A stretch of DNA of 64,000 nt. Origin: Pseudomonadota bacterium. Lineage in GTDB: Bacteria; Pseudomonadota; Gammaproteobacteria; Xanthomonadales; Wenzhouxiangellaceae. The notes below the pieces were generated by a model. That model made no database searches, was not told the DNA's origin, and saw only the letters and a program-made list of their open reading frames with translations. The stretch spans positions 3,021,530 through 3,085,529 of the forward strand of contig CP053448.1 of NCBI GenBank assembly GCA_013285445.1, given 5' to 3'. Shown here one piece after another: positions 10,823-20,031 of the stretch (position 1 is its first letter; each line of letters opens with the position of its first letter). Position numbers and translations under genes: made by a program.

Positions 10823-11434
10823 ACACCTCAGACTTTCACGATGAGGTCAGTTGGAACGCCTTGAGTCTTTCGAATTTCGCGATTTCATGCAGTTGGCCCG
10901 CTTGCCACGGCCACTGACAGCTTTCCACGGCGAACTGCACGGACAAGTCGCCCCCGGCTGTTGATCAGCCCTCGGGCTAGTGCTGCAGTCCAGATTCAAC
11001 GGGTGCAAACGGGCACCAGAGACGATCAACCGGGCACCCGCTGCGCGGGATTTCCGGTGTGCCAAGGCTCGAGCGCTGTGCAAGGGAACAACCTAAACCC
11101 ATGCAAAGCGCCCCTCGATGAACGGTAATGAGGGTCGCCACCCCCCGCCGTAACTTTGTGTTTAATAGGGGTAGAGCACCCTTAGTATTGCAGAAGCGCG
11201 ACACTGGAACTCGCCACGCATTTCGTCACTAAAGCGGTGAGAAACGACCACACGCGCTACGGTGGCGCCAAAGGCGAGGCTTTCATCTCCCAACAGTCTG
11301 TTTATAGGAGCGTCTCGGGGCAGGCCCGCCTCTCAACACAGTACTAGTTGTACTTCGCTACTCGATGAGCGAACTACAGCGACCCTCATTGGCGATTAGG
11401 CTCCGCCCGTCTATTCGGTTTTGCCGCGCCATAC
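10823..11434. other. 612-bp stretch without a convincing gene
   Basis: No reading frame here has recognisable protein features. The only structure I see is an imperfect hairpin: arms at 11350-11359 and 11368-11377 match at 9 of 10 positions around an 8-nt loop, with no following T-run. The stretch separates the metal operon from the IS-broken gene and may hold a junction between acquired segments. Confidence 0.5.
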
Positions 11435-11886
11435 TCACTGATCAGGCACTCTATATAAGAATTTCCGAAGTGATTCGGACCTTGTCGGATGACGAATCAT
11501 CCTAAGTGCTTTCTGGACCACCTCGACGTCAACACTTTCTTCAGGGTCAGGGTCCTCAAAGAAAAAGCCCATGATGGCCTCCCGCTTATCTTCCGAAAGC
11601 TTTGCTAGAACGCTTGCAACGGCTATTTGTACTTTTGAATTGTACTCTTTCGATGAGTCTCTAAACTGCGGGCGATCTAGTCCCTTGTCGCCAAAAATGC
11701 CAGAAAATAATCTCGAGCAGCCTGCAATATCGATTCGCGTGAGCACACTCATCACCTCTGACGTTAGTGCTTCGGGGCGTTGCAACTCCTCGTGCGATGA
11801 AGCCAACTGATTTTCTTTCTTCGCACTTCCAACGACCTTCTTCCCTTTGTCTTGGTCCTTAGAGGTCAATTCTGAAAGCAAGTTTA
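11435..11886 (-). pseudogene. 3' part of an unknown gene split by the IS1380 element
   Basis: C-terminal portion (149 codons plus stop counting the duplication) of an unrecognised protein. On the minus strand the frame enters from TSD copy TTTA (11883-11886) and reads LLSELTSKDQDKGKK and onward to the stop at 11435. Joined to the 5' part (13535-14031) with one TTTA removed, it gives a continuous 314-aa protein with no frame change. The TTG at 11881 could initiate, but that is an artefact of the break. The sequence is hydrophilic, without TM segments or known motifs. Function unknown. Confidence 0.85.
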
Positions 11887-13534
11887 CCCCAGTGTTGCAT
11901 AAATTCCGGCAGGTTTCCGGCCTAAGCGGCGTCTTTCAGAACATCGAGAATATGCAACATGTCCTCTTTGACGGCTGCATTGGCGCTCATTGACAGCACA
12001 AGCCTGCCCTGGGGACGGATCAGGCGACCGGCACGTTGAACAAACTGCCTCCTGACCGTGTTGATGTTCATGAACTTCCAAAGACTGGCACGCTTGGAGT
12101 TGGTTTGTCGGTGAGGTGCTTGGATGCGCATTTGCAACTCACGGGTCAGGTTGTGGGCCAGCAGTGCTGCGAGCATGTAGGTTTGATTGCCGGTCCAGGT
12201 CCGGGTCGGTACATAGCCCAGGGCGTTTTCCGATTTCAATTCACCAAAGATGCCCTCCTGGGATCCCCGGCCGTTGTGGAAATCGATCAGGCGGGGAACC
12301 GAAAGCGATTTGTTGCTGATGACCACCTTGAAATCGCATCCGGTCTTGAAAGGCTGGAACAAATCCAGCTGGACCGGTTCCTTGGACTGGATTTTGACCT
12401 CATTGCAAATCACCACAAAGCGATGGCGCCGCTGCCAGGATTTCGGCTTCCATTGGAGCTCGAAGTACTGCATGCCTGCACTACCGTGATACCACAGCTG
12501 CCGATTCTCGACGATCTCCTTGAGCGCTGGCAGTCGGGTGAACGGGACCGAGATGCTGTAGTCGACACCCAGTTGGTCGAGCAGGCTGACAATCTGGTCA
12601 CTGAAGAACGCCCCGTCCAGGCGGGTCTCGATGCGCGCCCCCGGCAAGGCCTGCCGGATATGGCCTACACAGCCGCGAATAAAGGCCGCGGCGCCATTGG
12701 AGTCGTGGACATTGCCAGAGCGATGAAGGACATCGAGCACCTGTCCGGTCTGGGCCACCGTGCAGAACAACGGGTAGTAGCTGCGCTGGCCTTTCTTCTT
12801 ACGATTGAACCCAACCGCGGTGCCCTCGGCAAATCGGCCGGTCGACAGTACCGAGCCATCGAAGTCCAGCGTCACGGTGGTCAATTGCAGGTCCAACAGG
12901 CGATCCAGCACCAGGTCAGTGAGCAGTTTCTGCAACTTGTTCACTGACTGGCGATCGGTACCGGCCAGGACGCGACTGACGGTGGCCACATCTGGCGTGC
13001 GTTTGAGACCGACAGTTCGCTGGACAATTGGGTCGCCGGCATGAAACCGCATCTCACGCAGATGACGAAAGCCCAGAACGAAATGCACAATCAACAGCAA
13101 CACAATGCGGCCATGGCCGAAGATCGATCCCACTTCCTGGTGCCGGAAGCACAAACGCAGACTTTCACGTAGATCGATGAGGTTGAACAGTTGCTGAAAA
13201 AGCAGCAATCCGGAAAACGAAGTGAGCTGCTGGTCCTCGAACTTCAGCGTGGGAAGATGATGGGTTTTCTGAACGGTATCAGCTTTGCTATACTTCATCT
13301 CAAGCGGCCCTCCGTGTGCGTTTTTTGGTAATGGTTTTGTCACCACCAATTATATCGCAACGGTCTGGCCGCTTCTTATTTTCAAGGGGTTATGCACGCT
13401 GATTCGGGCCTGAAATTCAGCGTCGCGTAACCTCACCAACGGTGAGTTTTGGCGACACCTATAAAAACGCTGTCAAATGCCCACGGTCATTGACTTTGAG
13501 CGCCTCAAAGTCCGGAATTTATGCAACAGTAGGG
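11887..13534 (-). mobile_element. IS1380-family insertion sequence, complete
   Basis: 1648-bp element. Terminal inverted repeats start CCC-A-TGTTGC (11887-11909 and 13512-13534) and match at 21 of 23 positions, including TGTTGCATAAATTCCGG. A 4-bp target duplication, TTTA, flanks it (11883-11886, 13535-13538). It contains one transposase gene. Length, CC-type ends and 4-bp duplication fit the IS1380 family. Confidence 0.93.
11922..13298 (-). CDS. IS1380-family transposase
   Basis: 458-aa DDE transposase occupying most of the IS. Visible family features: a predicted catalytic Asp in the strand VTLDFDGSVLST, a second acidic region around ETRLDGAFFSD, and the C-terminal ELKSENALGYVPTRTW block with HNLTRELQ typical of IS1380/IS4-like enzymes. 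ATG 13298 (MKYSKADTV) is the best start; the frame continues upstream to a TTG at 13349 with unconvincing residues. No internal stop or frameshift, so it is probably active. Confidence 0.93.
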   Translation of the reverse strand: MKYSKADTVQKTHHLPTLKFEDQQLTSFSGLLLFQQLFNLIDLRESLRLCFRHQEVGSIFGHGRIVLLLIVHFVLGFRHLREMRFHAGDPIVQRTVGLKRTPDVATVSRVLAGTDRQSVNKLQKLLTDLVLDRLLDLQLTTVTLDFDGSVLSTGRFAEGTAVGFNRKKKGQRSYYPLFCTVAQTGQVLDVLHRSGNVHDSNGAAAFIRGCVGHIRQALPGARIETRLDGAFFSDQIVSLLDQLGVDYSISVPFTRLPALKEIVENRQLWYHGSAGMQYFELQWKPKSWQRRHRFVVICNEVKIQSKEPVQLDLFQPFKTGCDFKVVISNKSLSVPRLIDFHNGRGSQEGIFGELKSENALGYVPTRTWTGNQTYMLAALLAHNLTRELQMRIQAPHRQTNSKRASLWKFMNINTVRRQFVQRAGRLIRPQGRLVLSMSANAAVKEDMLHILDVLKDAA

Positions 13535-14031
13535 TTTAAATAGAACCCATCATCACTGATCGCTCTCTTTCCTTCGGGAGGCAAGAGCCGCTTTCCTAGC
13601 TCTTGAAGTCGGGCTATGGCACCAACCAAGACGAGATTATGCGTCCTGGACGGTTCGCTGTCTGGTTGATGTTGATGATTATTGCGATAGACCAAAATCA
13701 GCGAACAGATGGAAAATATTTCGTCCCAAGCCGCAGCTGCCTCGCGATCTATCGATCTAAGCGGACGAACATACTGGCGAGGTCGAAGCAGTAAGGGTCG
13801 ACCGTCAGCTGAAACAAACCTTGCCACGATCAATCGGTTCAGACTCTCACCCAAATCTCCGGCTGGGACCTTATCGAGCTCACTCAGCATGAAGTGTAGA
13901 TCTTCAGGACTCTCAGCAAGCCGGTGCTCGATAAGCGTATGGAGTAAAAGCCGGAACAGATGATCGCAGAGCTCTGAGAGATGCTCACGACTCGACTGCT
14001 GAAAAATCACGTCAGCGGAATTAGATTCCAT
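13535..14031 (-). pseudogene. 5' part of the unknown gene split by the IS1380 element
   Basis: N-terminal half of an unrecognised protein, from ATG 14031 (MESNSADVIFQQSS) through FYLN at the target site. After the IS boundary the frame runs a few codons into the element and stops at 13519. The first 100 residues are mainly helical and hydrophilic with Leu heptads (LCDHLFRLLLHTLIEHRL). No signal peptide, TM helix or catalytic motif is apparent. With the downstream part it was a 314-aa cytosolic protein of unknown role. Confidence 0.85.
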
Positions 14032-14363
14032 GCATACATCCTCAAAATGGCGTTATTTCAAGCTTACTACCGTAAGTCGGCATAGGGCTAGGGGTGCTCT
14101 GAAGCGTCCGGGGTGGAAAAGGCATGTTCTGGCAAGTCATGGCTAAGATCCAGAGCGAGGCATTGGCTAGCCACCCAGCTAGCCCTTCATATTGGCACCC
14201 ACATTAAGACAGATCGGCACGGAGTGGCCTGCTGACCCTTTGTCAGGGCCCACGGAATTTTTTGCAAGGGTCTACCAACAACCCTTGCGCAAGGGTCACT
14301 AGCAGGCTCCGCCCTGCAGCTGATCAAATTCGGCCCGCGGATTTCGAATAATTGCGGGACAAT
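14032..14363. other. 332-bp intergenic stretch with alternating inverted 8-mers
   Basis: No gene seen. It holds three copies of an 8-mer in alternating orientation: GCAAGGGT at 14264-14271, ACCCTTGC at 14281-14288 and GCAAGGGT at 14289-14296. The first two could form a hairpin with a 9-nt loop, and the last two a 16-bp perfect palindrome. An outer imperfect inverted repeat (GCCTGCT...AGCAGGC) encloses them. No T-run follows on either strand, so this is not a simple terminator. Confidence 0.55.
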
Positions 14364-14809
14364 TCACTTCACAGCTTTCTGGATGTGAAAGGTAGCCAAT
14401 TCCTTTAAATTAAAGGAGCTATTACCTTTTAATGTGTTCTCTAGCTCCGAATGCCTTTGAAACCAACTGTCATCAAGGGGATAAAACGTCTTAACATACT
14501 CTGTGCCTACTTCTATCACCGCTCTAGCCTTGCGGTCCCTAAATTCGGTCAAAAGCACGTTATACAAATCTTTGCCAACACGTTCCGTTTTTTGCAACCT
14601 GATGGTTTTGGCGGGCTCGTAGAAGACACTGTCTCTTTCAGGGTTTCTCTTACGTTCACCACCCTTTGCAAAGTACCAGTATTCCTTGACCTTTTTTTCC
14701 TGGTTGGCGATGCCATACCGGATGGCAAGAGATTCATTTCCATGCCTTCCAATCTCATAGGTGTACGGGGTTTCCTGTTGGTCAGCGTCTCTATGCTCCT
14801 CCTTCTTTC
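14364..14809 (-). pseudogene. 3' part of a membrane/coiled-coil gene split by the IS66 element
   Basis: C-terminal 145 codons plus stop of an unrecognised protein; the frame enters from the TSD at 14802-14809 and reads EEHRDADQQETPYTYEIG onward. Joined to 17138-17533 with one 8-bp duplication removed, it restores a 277-aa frame exactly (132 + 145 codons). This half is a mixed alpha/beta, charged domain with no known motif (TEYVKTFYPLDDSWFQRH). The apparent start at 14855 lies inside the IS and is an artefact. Confidence 0.85.
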
Positions 14810-14893
14810 GTAAGCGCCTACGAACCGACACTCTTCTCAACGACGCATAGATCACTATGCTGATTCCATCGATTTTCAGGATGGAGCAAGCAA

Positions 14894-15205
14894 GTGAGCA
14901 GACGTTACCTCAAAGCCGATCAGTGGCGAGAGCTGATCGCGCAGCAGGCTGCCGGCGCAGAGTCGGTGGCTGAGTTCTGTCAGCGCCATGGCCTGACACC
15001 GAAGTCCTTCTACCGGCGCCGCAAGGCGCTGCGCGAGGCGGATACGCATCAGGGCCTGGTCGCGGTCGCGCCGCCGATGCCGTCTCAGCTCACCGGCCAG
15101 ATAGCGGTGTCGTGGCGCGGTGTCGCGCTGGAGCTTCCAAGCTCGGCTTGTCCGGCCTGGGTCGCCCAACTGATGCGGGAGCTGGCCGATGCGTCTGTTT
15201 CGTGA
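14894..15205 (+). CDS. tnpA: IS66 accessory protein TnpA
   Basis: 103-aa first gene of the IS66 set. The N-terminal helix-turn-helix is visible (SVAEFCQRHGLTPKSFYRRRKAL, residues ~25-47), suggesting DNA binding at the IS ends. It starts at GTG 14894 and overlaps tnpB by 17 nt, suggesting coupled translation. TnpA is needed with TnpB for IS66 transposition, but its precise role is not settled. Confidence 0.9.
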   Translation: MSRRYLKADQWRELIAQQAAGAESVAEFCQRHGLTPKSFYRRRKALREADTHQGLVAVAPPMPSQLTGQIAVSWRGVALELPSSACPAWVAQLMRELADASVS

Positions 15206-15572
15206 CCTGCCCAAGGTTTACCTGCACCGCGACGTGGTGGACTTTCGCAAGTCCATTGACGGCCTGGCGGCCATCGTCGAGCAGCAGATGGCCCTGGATC
15301 CGTTCGCCGATGCGCTGTACGTGTTCTGCAACCGCCACCGCGACCGGCTCAAGGTGCTCTACTGGGACCAGACCGGCTTTTGCCTCTGGTACAAGCGCCT
15401 GGAGAAGGCGAAGTTCCAGTGGCCGCGCAAGCATGCCGACGGCGTGATCCGCTGGGGCGAGCGTGAGTTCAACTGGCTGCTCGAGGGTTTTGATGTGATG
15501 CGCATGCAGGGCCATCAACAACTGCACTTTTCGGCCACTAATTCGTTGATTGGTGGTGCTTCATGCTATTGA
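15189..15572 (+). CDS. tnpB: IS66 accessory protein TnpB
   Basis: 127-aa protein with the conserved IS66 Orf2 core: VDFRKSIDGLAAIVEQQM near residues 17-34, LYVFCNRHRDRLKVLYWDQTG around 43-63, and FCLWYKRLEKAKFQWP. It overlaps tnpA. The C-terminal tail (SATNSLIGGASCY) is slightly longer than usual. This is unrelated to the RNA-guided TnpB nucleases of IS200/IS605, despite the shared name. Confidence 0.93.
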   Translation: MRLFRDLPKVYLHRDVVDFRKSIDGLAAIVEQQMALDPFADALYVFCNRHRDRLKVLYWDQTGFCLWYKRLEKAKFQWPRKHADGVIRWGEREFNWLLEGFDVMRMQGHQQLHFSATNSLIGGASCY

Positions 15573-15590
15573 TTATGCTATACTTTCTGC

Positions 15591-17129
15591 ATGTCGTCGG
15601 CCGTCAACAAAGCCTCTGTTGCAGATCCCTCAACGGCCGATCAGATCGCCGCTCTCCAGGCGCAGCTGGCCAGCCAGCAGGCAACCCTCGAGGCGCGCGA
15701 AGCGCGCATTCATCAGCTCGAAGAGATCATCCGCACTTTCCAGCGCAAGACCTTTGCCGGCACCAGCGAGCAGGCCAGTGCAGATCAGCTGGGCCTGTTC
15801 AACGAAGCCGAGGAGATCGCGGCAAGCGAGCCCCCCGAGGTCGCTGTCAAGCCGCACTCTCGCCAGCGTCGGGGCCGGCCGGCCCTGCCGCCGGAGCTGC
15901 CGCGCGAGGAAGTCATTCACGACCTGCCCGAGGCCGACAAGGTCTGTCCGCACGATGGTGCGGTTCTGGAGCGCATCGGCGAGGAGACCTCCGAGCAGCT
16001 CGATATCATTCCGGCGAGCGTCAAGGTCATCCGCCACGTCCGGCTGAAGTACGCCTGCCCCTGCTGCGAAGGGCATGTGGCCACCGCCACCAAGCCCGCC
16101 CAGCCGCTGGGCAAGTCGATGGCCGCACCGGGCCTGCTGGCCTACATCGCCACGGCCAAGTACGTCGACGCCCTGCCGCTGTACCGACAGATTCAGCAGT
16201 TCGCGCGGCTGGGCGTCGAGCTCGACCGCACCACCCTGGCCAACTGGATGATCCGCTGCGGCAAGCTGGTCCAGCCCCTGATCAATCGTCTGACCGAGCA
16301 GATCCTCGAAGCCCCGGTCATCGGCATGGACGAGACCACCGTCCAGGTCCTCGACGAACCCGGCAAGCCGGCACGAAGCAACAGCTACATGTGGGTCATG
16401 GGATCTGGCCCACCAGGGCAGCGGCTGCGGGTCTATCACTACGAAGCCAGTCGTGCCGGCGATGTGCCCGTGGCGCGCCTGGAAGGCTTCTCCGGTGCCC
16501 TGATGGCCGACGCCTATTCCGGCTATGGCGCGGCCTGTCGAGACCATGGCATCACCCGTCTGGGCTGCTGGGCCCATGCCCGGCGCAAGTTCTTCGATGC
16601 CGCCAAGCTCCAGCCAAAGGGCAAGATCGGACGCCCGGATCAGGCCCTGGCGCTGATCGGCAAGCTCTACCGGATCGAGCGCGAAGCCCAGGCGCTGAAC
16701 CCGACCGAGCGCCACCGCTTGCGCCAGGACAAGTCACAGCCCGTCATCGACCAGCTGAACGCCTGGTTGACCACGACACTGCCGCGTGTCGCCCCAAAGA
16801 CCAAGCTGGGCGAAGCGCTTCAGTACCTGCACAACCAATGGCCAGCGCTGGTGCGCTACCTCGACGATGGCCGCTACCCGATCGACAACAACGCCATCGA
16901 AAACGCCATCCGGCCGTTCGCCATCGGCCGCAAGAACTGGCTGTTCTCCAAGTCACCAGCGGGCGCTCGCGCCAGCGCCAACCTCTACAGCCTGATCGAA
17001 ACCGCCAAGGGCCACGCCATCGAGCCCTATGCCTACCTGCGTCAGGTTTTTCAAGAGCTGCCACTGGCCGAAACCATCGACGATATTGACGCATTACTGC
17101 CGGGCAACGTCAAGGGTGGGGATTTGTAG
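15591..17129 (+). CDS. tnpC: IS66 transposase TnpC
   Basis: 512-aa DDE transposase. The N-terminal leucine-rich coiled coil (residues ~17-50) is followed by a zinc-finger-like segment (CPHDGAVL...CPCCEGH, ~118-163). Catalytic acidic residues are in GMDETTVQV (~D250), LMADAYSGYG (~D305) and the Glu of NNAIENAIRP (~E435). The frame is intact, ending 8 bp before the right IS end. It starts 18 bp after tnpB. Confidence 0.95.
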   Translation: MSSAVNKASVADPSTADQIAALQAQLASQQATLEAREARIHQLEEIIRTFQRKTFAGTSEQASADQLGLFNEAEEIAASEPPEVAVKPHSRQRRGRPALPPELPREEVIHDLPEADKVCPHDGAVLERIGEETSEQLDIIPASVKVIRHVRLKYACPCCEGHVATATKPAQPLGKSMAAPGLLAYIATAKYVDALPLYRQIQQFARLGVELDRTTLANWMIRCGKLVQPLINRLTEQILEAPVIGMDETTVQVLDEPGKPARSNSYMWVMGSGPPGQRLRVYHYEASRAGDVPVARLEGFSGALMADAYSGYGAACRDHGITRLGCWAHARRKFFDAAKLQPKGKIGRPDQALALIGKLYRIEREAQALNPTERHRLRQDKSQPVIDQLNAWLTTTLPRVAPKTKLGEALQYLHNQWPALVRYLDDGRYPIDNNAIENAIRPFAIGRKNWLFSKSPAGARASANLYSLIETAKGHAIEPYAYLRQVFQELPLAETIDDIDALLPGNVKGGDL

Positions 17130-17137
17130 GCGCTTAC

Positions 17138-17533
17138 CTTCTTTCTTCGCGCGTACTCTCTCTGCTCGATTAATGCACGAACTTCACGTTCTTTTCGCTT
17201 CGCCCGAGCAGACGCCTTAGCTTTGTTACGGGCGACTTGAGCACGATGCCTGGCCTCTTCCCTTTCCTTTCGCTTCGCTTTTTGGGCTTTCTCTCTAGCC
17301 TTGCGTTCCAAATACTCTCGCTTCGCATTAGGGTTTACCGCATGATACACACGAAGTCCGAGCCAATAGCATGACCAAAAAATTAAGAATAGTGCCGCGC
17401 CGGGTAAAACTACATATTTAGCTAATAAAAAAAGAATCCCAAAGATCCACTTAAGACCTTCAACTAGAATGGCAACAGCCAGAACTGCGAGGATGATAAA
17501 CCCTGCTGCAGAGTCGGTACCTTTATTGCTCAT
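17138..17533 (-). pseudogene. 5' part of the membrane/coiled-coil gene split by the IS66 element
   Basis: First 132 residues of an unrecognised membrane protein, from ATG 17533 (MSNKGTDSAAGF). Two or three hydrophobic segments lie between residues 10 and 62, followed by a very basic, Ala/Lys/Arg/Glu-rich coiled coil (residues ~68-132). The frame reaches the target site at codon AAG ending at 17138 and then runs into the IS. Combined with 14364-14801 the parent was a 277-aa inner-membrane protein with a cytosolic helical stalk. Function unknown. Confidence 0.85.
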
Positions 17534-17629
17534 ACGCCCGCCCAGTAACTTTCAAATCTAGTTGCCTACCTGCTGCAATAGTGCCTAAATCATTATCCGT
17601 GGCGCATCATGCTCCAACATTAAAAGCAT

Positions 17630-18190
17630 CTAGCATGCAGGTGAGAGGCTTAGGGCTTGGCTGAGCTCCAACCACTCCTGCGCATGCCTTTGCGCTTCAG
17701 CAACCTGTGCCGGAATCATCTTTTGGGAGACCGTACATCGATTCTCGGCCGCGTTTTGATGGCCTTGTGACGCAGACAGATTGAACCATTTGTGCGCTTG
17801 TATGTAATCTCGAAGGACGTCCCGCCTAACCCAATATATAGGTCCGAGCAATCTTGCCCCGTTGCGTCGCCTTCTTCAGCAGCTCGTCGAGACCACTTCA
17901 CGGCTTCGATTCTGTCTTTGGAAGTTCTCCCCGCACTCTCATATAGAGATCCTAGCTCGACCTGGGCCGAGGCATGCCCTTGTTCGGCGGTCCGCCGATG
18001 ATAATTCCCCGCTTCGACATAGTCTTGCTCTACTCCCCGACTGTGGAGGCACGAGCGGGCAAGCTGGTATTGACGTTCCCGATGGCCCTGCTCGGCGGCC
18101 CTTTGATGCCAGTTATCTGCCTCGGCATGATCTTGCGCCACGCCGTAGTCTGCCTGGCACCAACTCTGACGGAATACTATTTCGAACTTT
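17630..18190 (-). pseudogene. Sel1-repeat protein remnant (5' truncated, frameshifted)
   Basis: Three to four Sel1/TPR-like repeats are readable: DYGVAQDHAEADNWHQRAAEQGH, then GVEQDYVEAGNYHRRTAEQGH, then DRIEAVKWSRRAAEEGDATGQ. The frame then shifts near 17854; one added base would continue it as RLLGPIYWVRRDVLRDYIQAHKWFNLSASQGH to the natural stop at 17630, ending in the usual MIPAQVAEAQRHAQEW tail. Upstream, the frame hits a TGA near 18188 just before the first repeat, so the start and signal region are missing. Sel1 proteins normally scaffold protein contacts. The truncated end faces the recombinase gene 60 bp away, suggesting the 5' part was lost to integration. Confidence 0.85.
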
Positions 18191-18252
18191 CAGTCAGATT
18201 GCAACCGTAAACCAATACCGACTAAGGTCTGATTCTTCCGGTGGCCGATTGA

Positions 18253-19449
18253 TCAGGCCTTGGTCATCAGGCGGTAGAGCGTTTCTAGCGCTGACCGCTT
18301 TTCGTCGAAGTAGGTGTGGTGATCGTAGTGGCGGGCCTGGATTCCGTCTAAACCGTGACTCTGGAGGTGTCCGCGGACGATTGCCGTCACAGCTGTAGCG
18401 GCCAACTGCGTCTCAATCGTGCGGCGAATTGCGGCGAAATTGATTCCTCCTCGGGCCATTCCCTCATCCTCAAGGCCCTTGGCAACGGACTGGAGGTGAC
18501 GATACAAGGTAGCGTGGTGCGGTGCTGCCTCGCCACTCCTGAGTTTAAGGAGATACGACCCACCGACTGGGACTTCCTCCAGAGCGCGGCGGGCAGGTTC
18601 AATGATCGGCACCAGGTGCGGACGAGGGACGGCCCGACGGCCCTTTCGGTCGTAGAGCATCACGCCACCTTCGACTAGGTCCTCTCGGCCGGCGCGTAGC
18701 AGTTGGGTAACCCGCTGTCCGCCCGTAAGCATGTAGAAGCGCAGTATGGCCCCCGCAGGGGTTCGTAGGCCTTGTAGGGCATCCCAAAGCTGACGGAGCT
18801 CGCTGATCGTCAGAACTCGGTCTGGCGTCTTCCGACTGAGCGATATTGGCGCGATCAGCGCTACGGGATTGTGGTTGAGGTCAAATCCGCGCATCAATGG
18901 GGACTGGGCGCATAGGTCAGCCCTGAGAGCCCGATTGAACGCTGCACTCAGGCTAAATCGGAGCTTCGTAGCTGTCCCAAGGTTTTGCTCCGCGACTAGC
19001 GGGTCAAGGACACTGACGAGCTGCTGAGCGGTGATGGATCCAGCGGATTGCTCCCACAACCGCGGGTGAGGGTCGCGCACGTGCCTGCGCAGGAGTGCCC
19101 GGGTACTTCCATGGCTACTCTTGCCTTCCTGAGCGAGAGTTTCGCAGTACGCCGACAGCAACCCGCCCAGTGTCTTTTGATGGGCGGGCCCATGGCGCCC
19201 AGCGGCTGAAGCTTCCCAGGCACGCTGCCTTGCCTCGTCGAGGGTGAGGCGCCCCTGGCCCTTCGCGACGCCGAGGGGGATGCGTGCACTGCCTCCGCCA
19301 ATGCGGAGGTAATACCGTCCTCCGGTCCTTGTCCCGCGCACCTGTAATGAACCATGACCGTAGCCGAGATTCTCGGACAGCCACTGGCCCGGCTGGATGC
19401 GGTTTACCGTGCGTTGGCTGAGGCTTCTGGGAGCGGTGTTCTTGTTCAT
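18253..19449 (-). CDS. Tyrosine recombinase / integrase
   Basis: 398-aa site-specific recombinase. An N-terminal arm-binding domain (residues ~20-90, GSLQVRGTRTGGRYYLRIG) and a core-binding domain (~95-200) precede the catalytic domain. The first Arg is in GGQRVTQLLR (~246), an AxR-type box follows at INFAAIRRTIET (~335), and the distal His and likely nucleophile Tyr are in RHYDHHTYFDEKRSA (~375-390). The catalytic boxes are a little atypical (AIRR in place of HxLR). It lies next to a truncated Sel1 gene and is probably the integrase of a mobile segment reaching rightward. Confidence 0.85.
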   Translation of the reverse strand: MNKNTAPRSLSQRTVNRIQPGQWLSENLGYGHGSLQVRGTRTGGRYYLRIGGGSARIPLGVAKGQGRLTLDEARQRAWEASAAGRHGPAHQKTLGGLLSAYCETLAQEGKSSHGSTRALLRRHVRDPHPRLWEQSAGSITAQQLVSVLDPLVAEQNLGTATKLRFSLSAAFNRALRADLCAQSPLMRGFDLNHNPVALIAPISLSRKTPDRVLTISELRQLWDALQGLRTPAGAILRFYMLTGGQRVTQLLRAGREDLVEGGVMLYDRKGRRAVPRPHLVPIIEPARRALEEVPVGGSYLLKLRSGEAAPHHATLYRHLQSVAKGLEDEGMARGGINFAAIRRTIETQLAATAVTAIVRGHLQSHGLDGIQARHYDHHTYFDEKRSALETLYRLMTKA

Positions 19450-19483
19450 GGCGCGGGAACTTTGCGGATCTAGCCCCAGAGTC

Positions 19484-19930
19484 CTACGGGCTGGTCACTC
19501 CGCAAGGGCTTCGCGTCGCGTGGATCGGGACAACCTCGGCCGAGCGTCCGATATTGGGCCCAACGCGAGAAATTGAGCCCGAAGCCCGTCGCGTCAGCGT
19601 TTGCTCACGATGGATGCGAGCAGGCCGACGCCAGGCGTCAAAGTATTCCAGAATGCGCTGGACGAGCCGGCGATAGAGGCGAACCCAGTCCACCATGCTG
19701 GCCGGAAGTTCTCCGGAGTGCCCCAGCACCTGGCGGATCAGCGGAACCAGAATCCGTTGCCCCTGCGCAGTGGGCCGGGCCGTGGCCAGCCACGGGTCAA
19801 CATCGAGCAATTCCCAGAACTCGCAGCTCAGAAATGCCCGGTAGCGGGTCTCCCGCCGAGTCAGCGGGCCATGGGCCAGCCGGGCGGCAAAGATACCCTC
19901 AGAAATCTCAAACCTTCGATTCGGGTGCAT
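19484..19930 (-). CDS. Hypothetical protein (148 aa) next to an integrase
   Basis: Not recognised. ATG 19930 (MHPNRRFEISEG) follows a GGAG-like site. The first ~95 residues look structured (LTRRETRYRAFLSCEFWELL; VDWVRLYRRLVQRILEYFDAW); the last ~45 are low-conservation-looking, Ser/Arg/Thr-rich and could be non-native or frame-drifted. It lies between the recombinase and the DUF3883-like gene on the same strand, so it belongs to the integrative segment. No TM helix or catalytic motif. Confidence 0.5.
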   Translation of the reverse strand: MHPNRRFEISEGIFAARLAHGPLTRRETRYRAFLSCEFWELLDVDPWLATARPTAQGQRILVPLIRQVLGHSGELPASMVDWVRLYRRLVQRILEYFDAWRRPARIHREQTLTRRASGSISRVGPNIGRSAEVVPIHATRSPCGVTSP

Positions 19931-20031
19931 GACAGTCTCCTGGATTTAGTTGTTAGTGGTCAGATGTGGGACCGGGAGGCTCGGCCCCGGGCTTGCCGTT
20001 TCAGGCTCACCCGGGGCTGGTAGTGCGCAAC

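Larger units (their letters stand above)
14810..17137 (+). mobile_element. IS66-family insertion sequence, complete
   Basis: 2328-bp element with ends GTAAGCGCCTAC (14810-14821) and GTAGGCGCTTAC (17126-17137), the IS66-type terminus. It is flanked by a perfect 8-bp target duplication CTTCTTTC (14802-14809 and 17138-17145). It carries the usual tnpA, tnpB and tnpC, all open. The duplication size and gene set fit IS66. Confidence 0.95.

Noticed and set aside
14264-14296. Intrinsic terminator
   Set aside because: The hairpin is followed by an A-run rather than a T-run on the strand that would need it.
15563-17089. 508-aa frame shifted against the IS66 transposase
   Set aside because: Arg/Gly/Pro-rich shadow; the other frame carries the complete DDE motifs.
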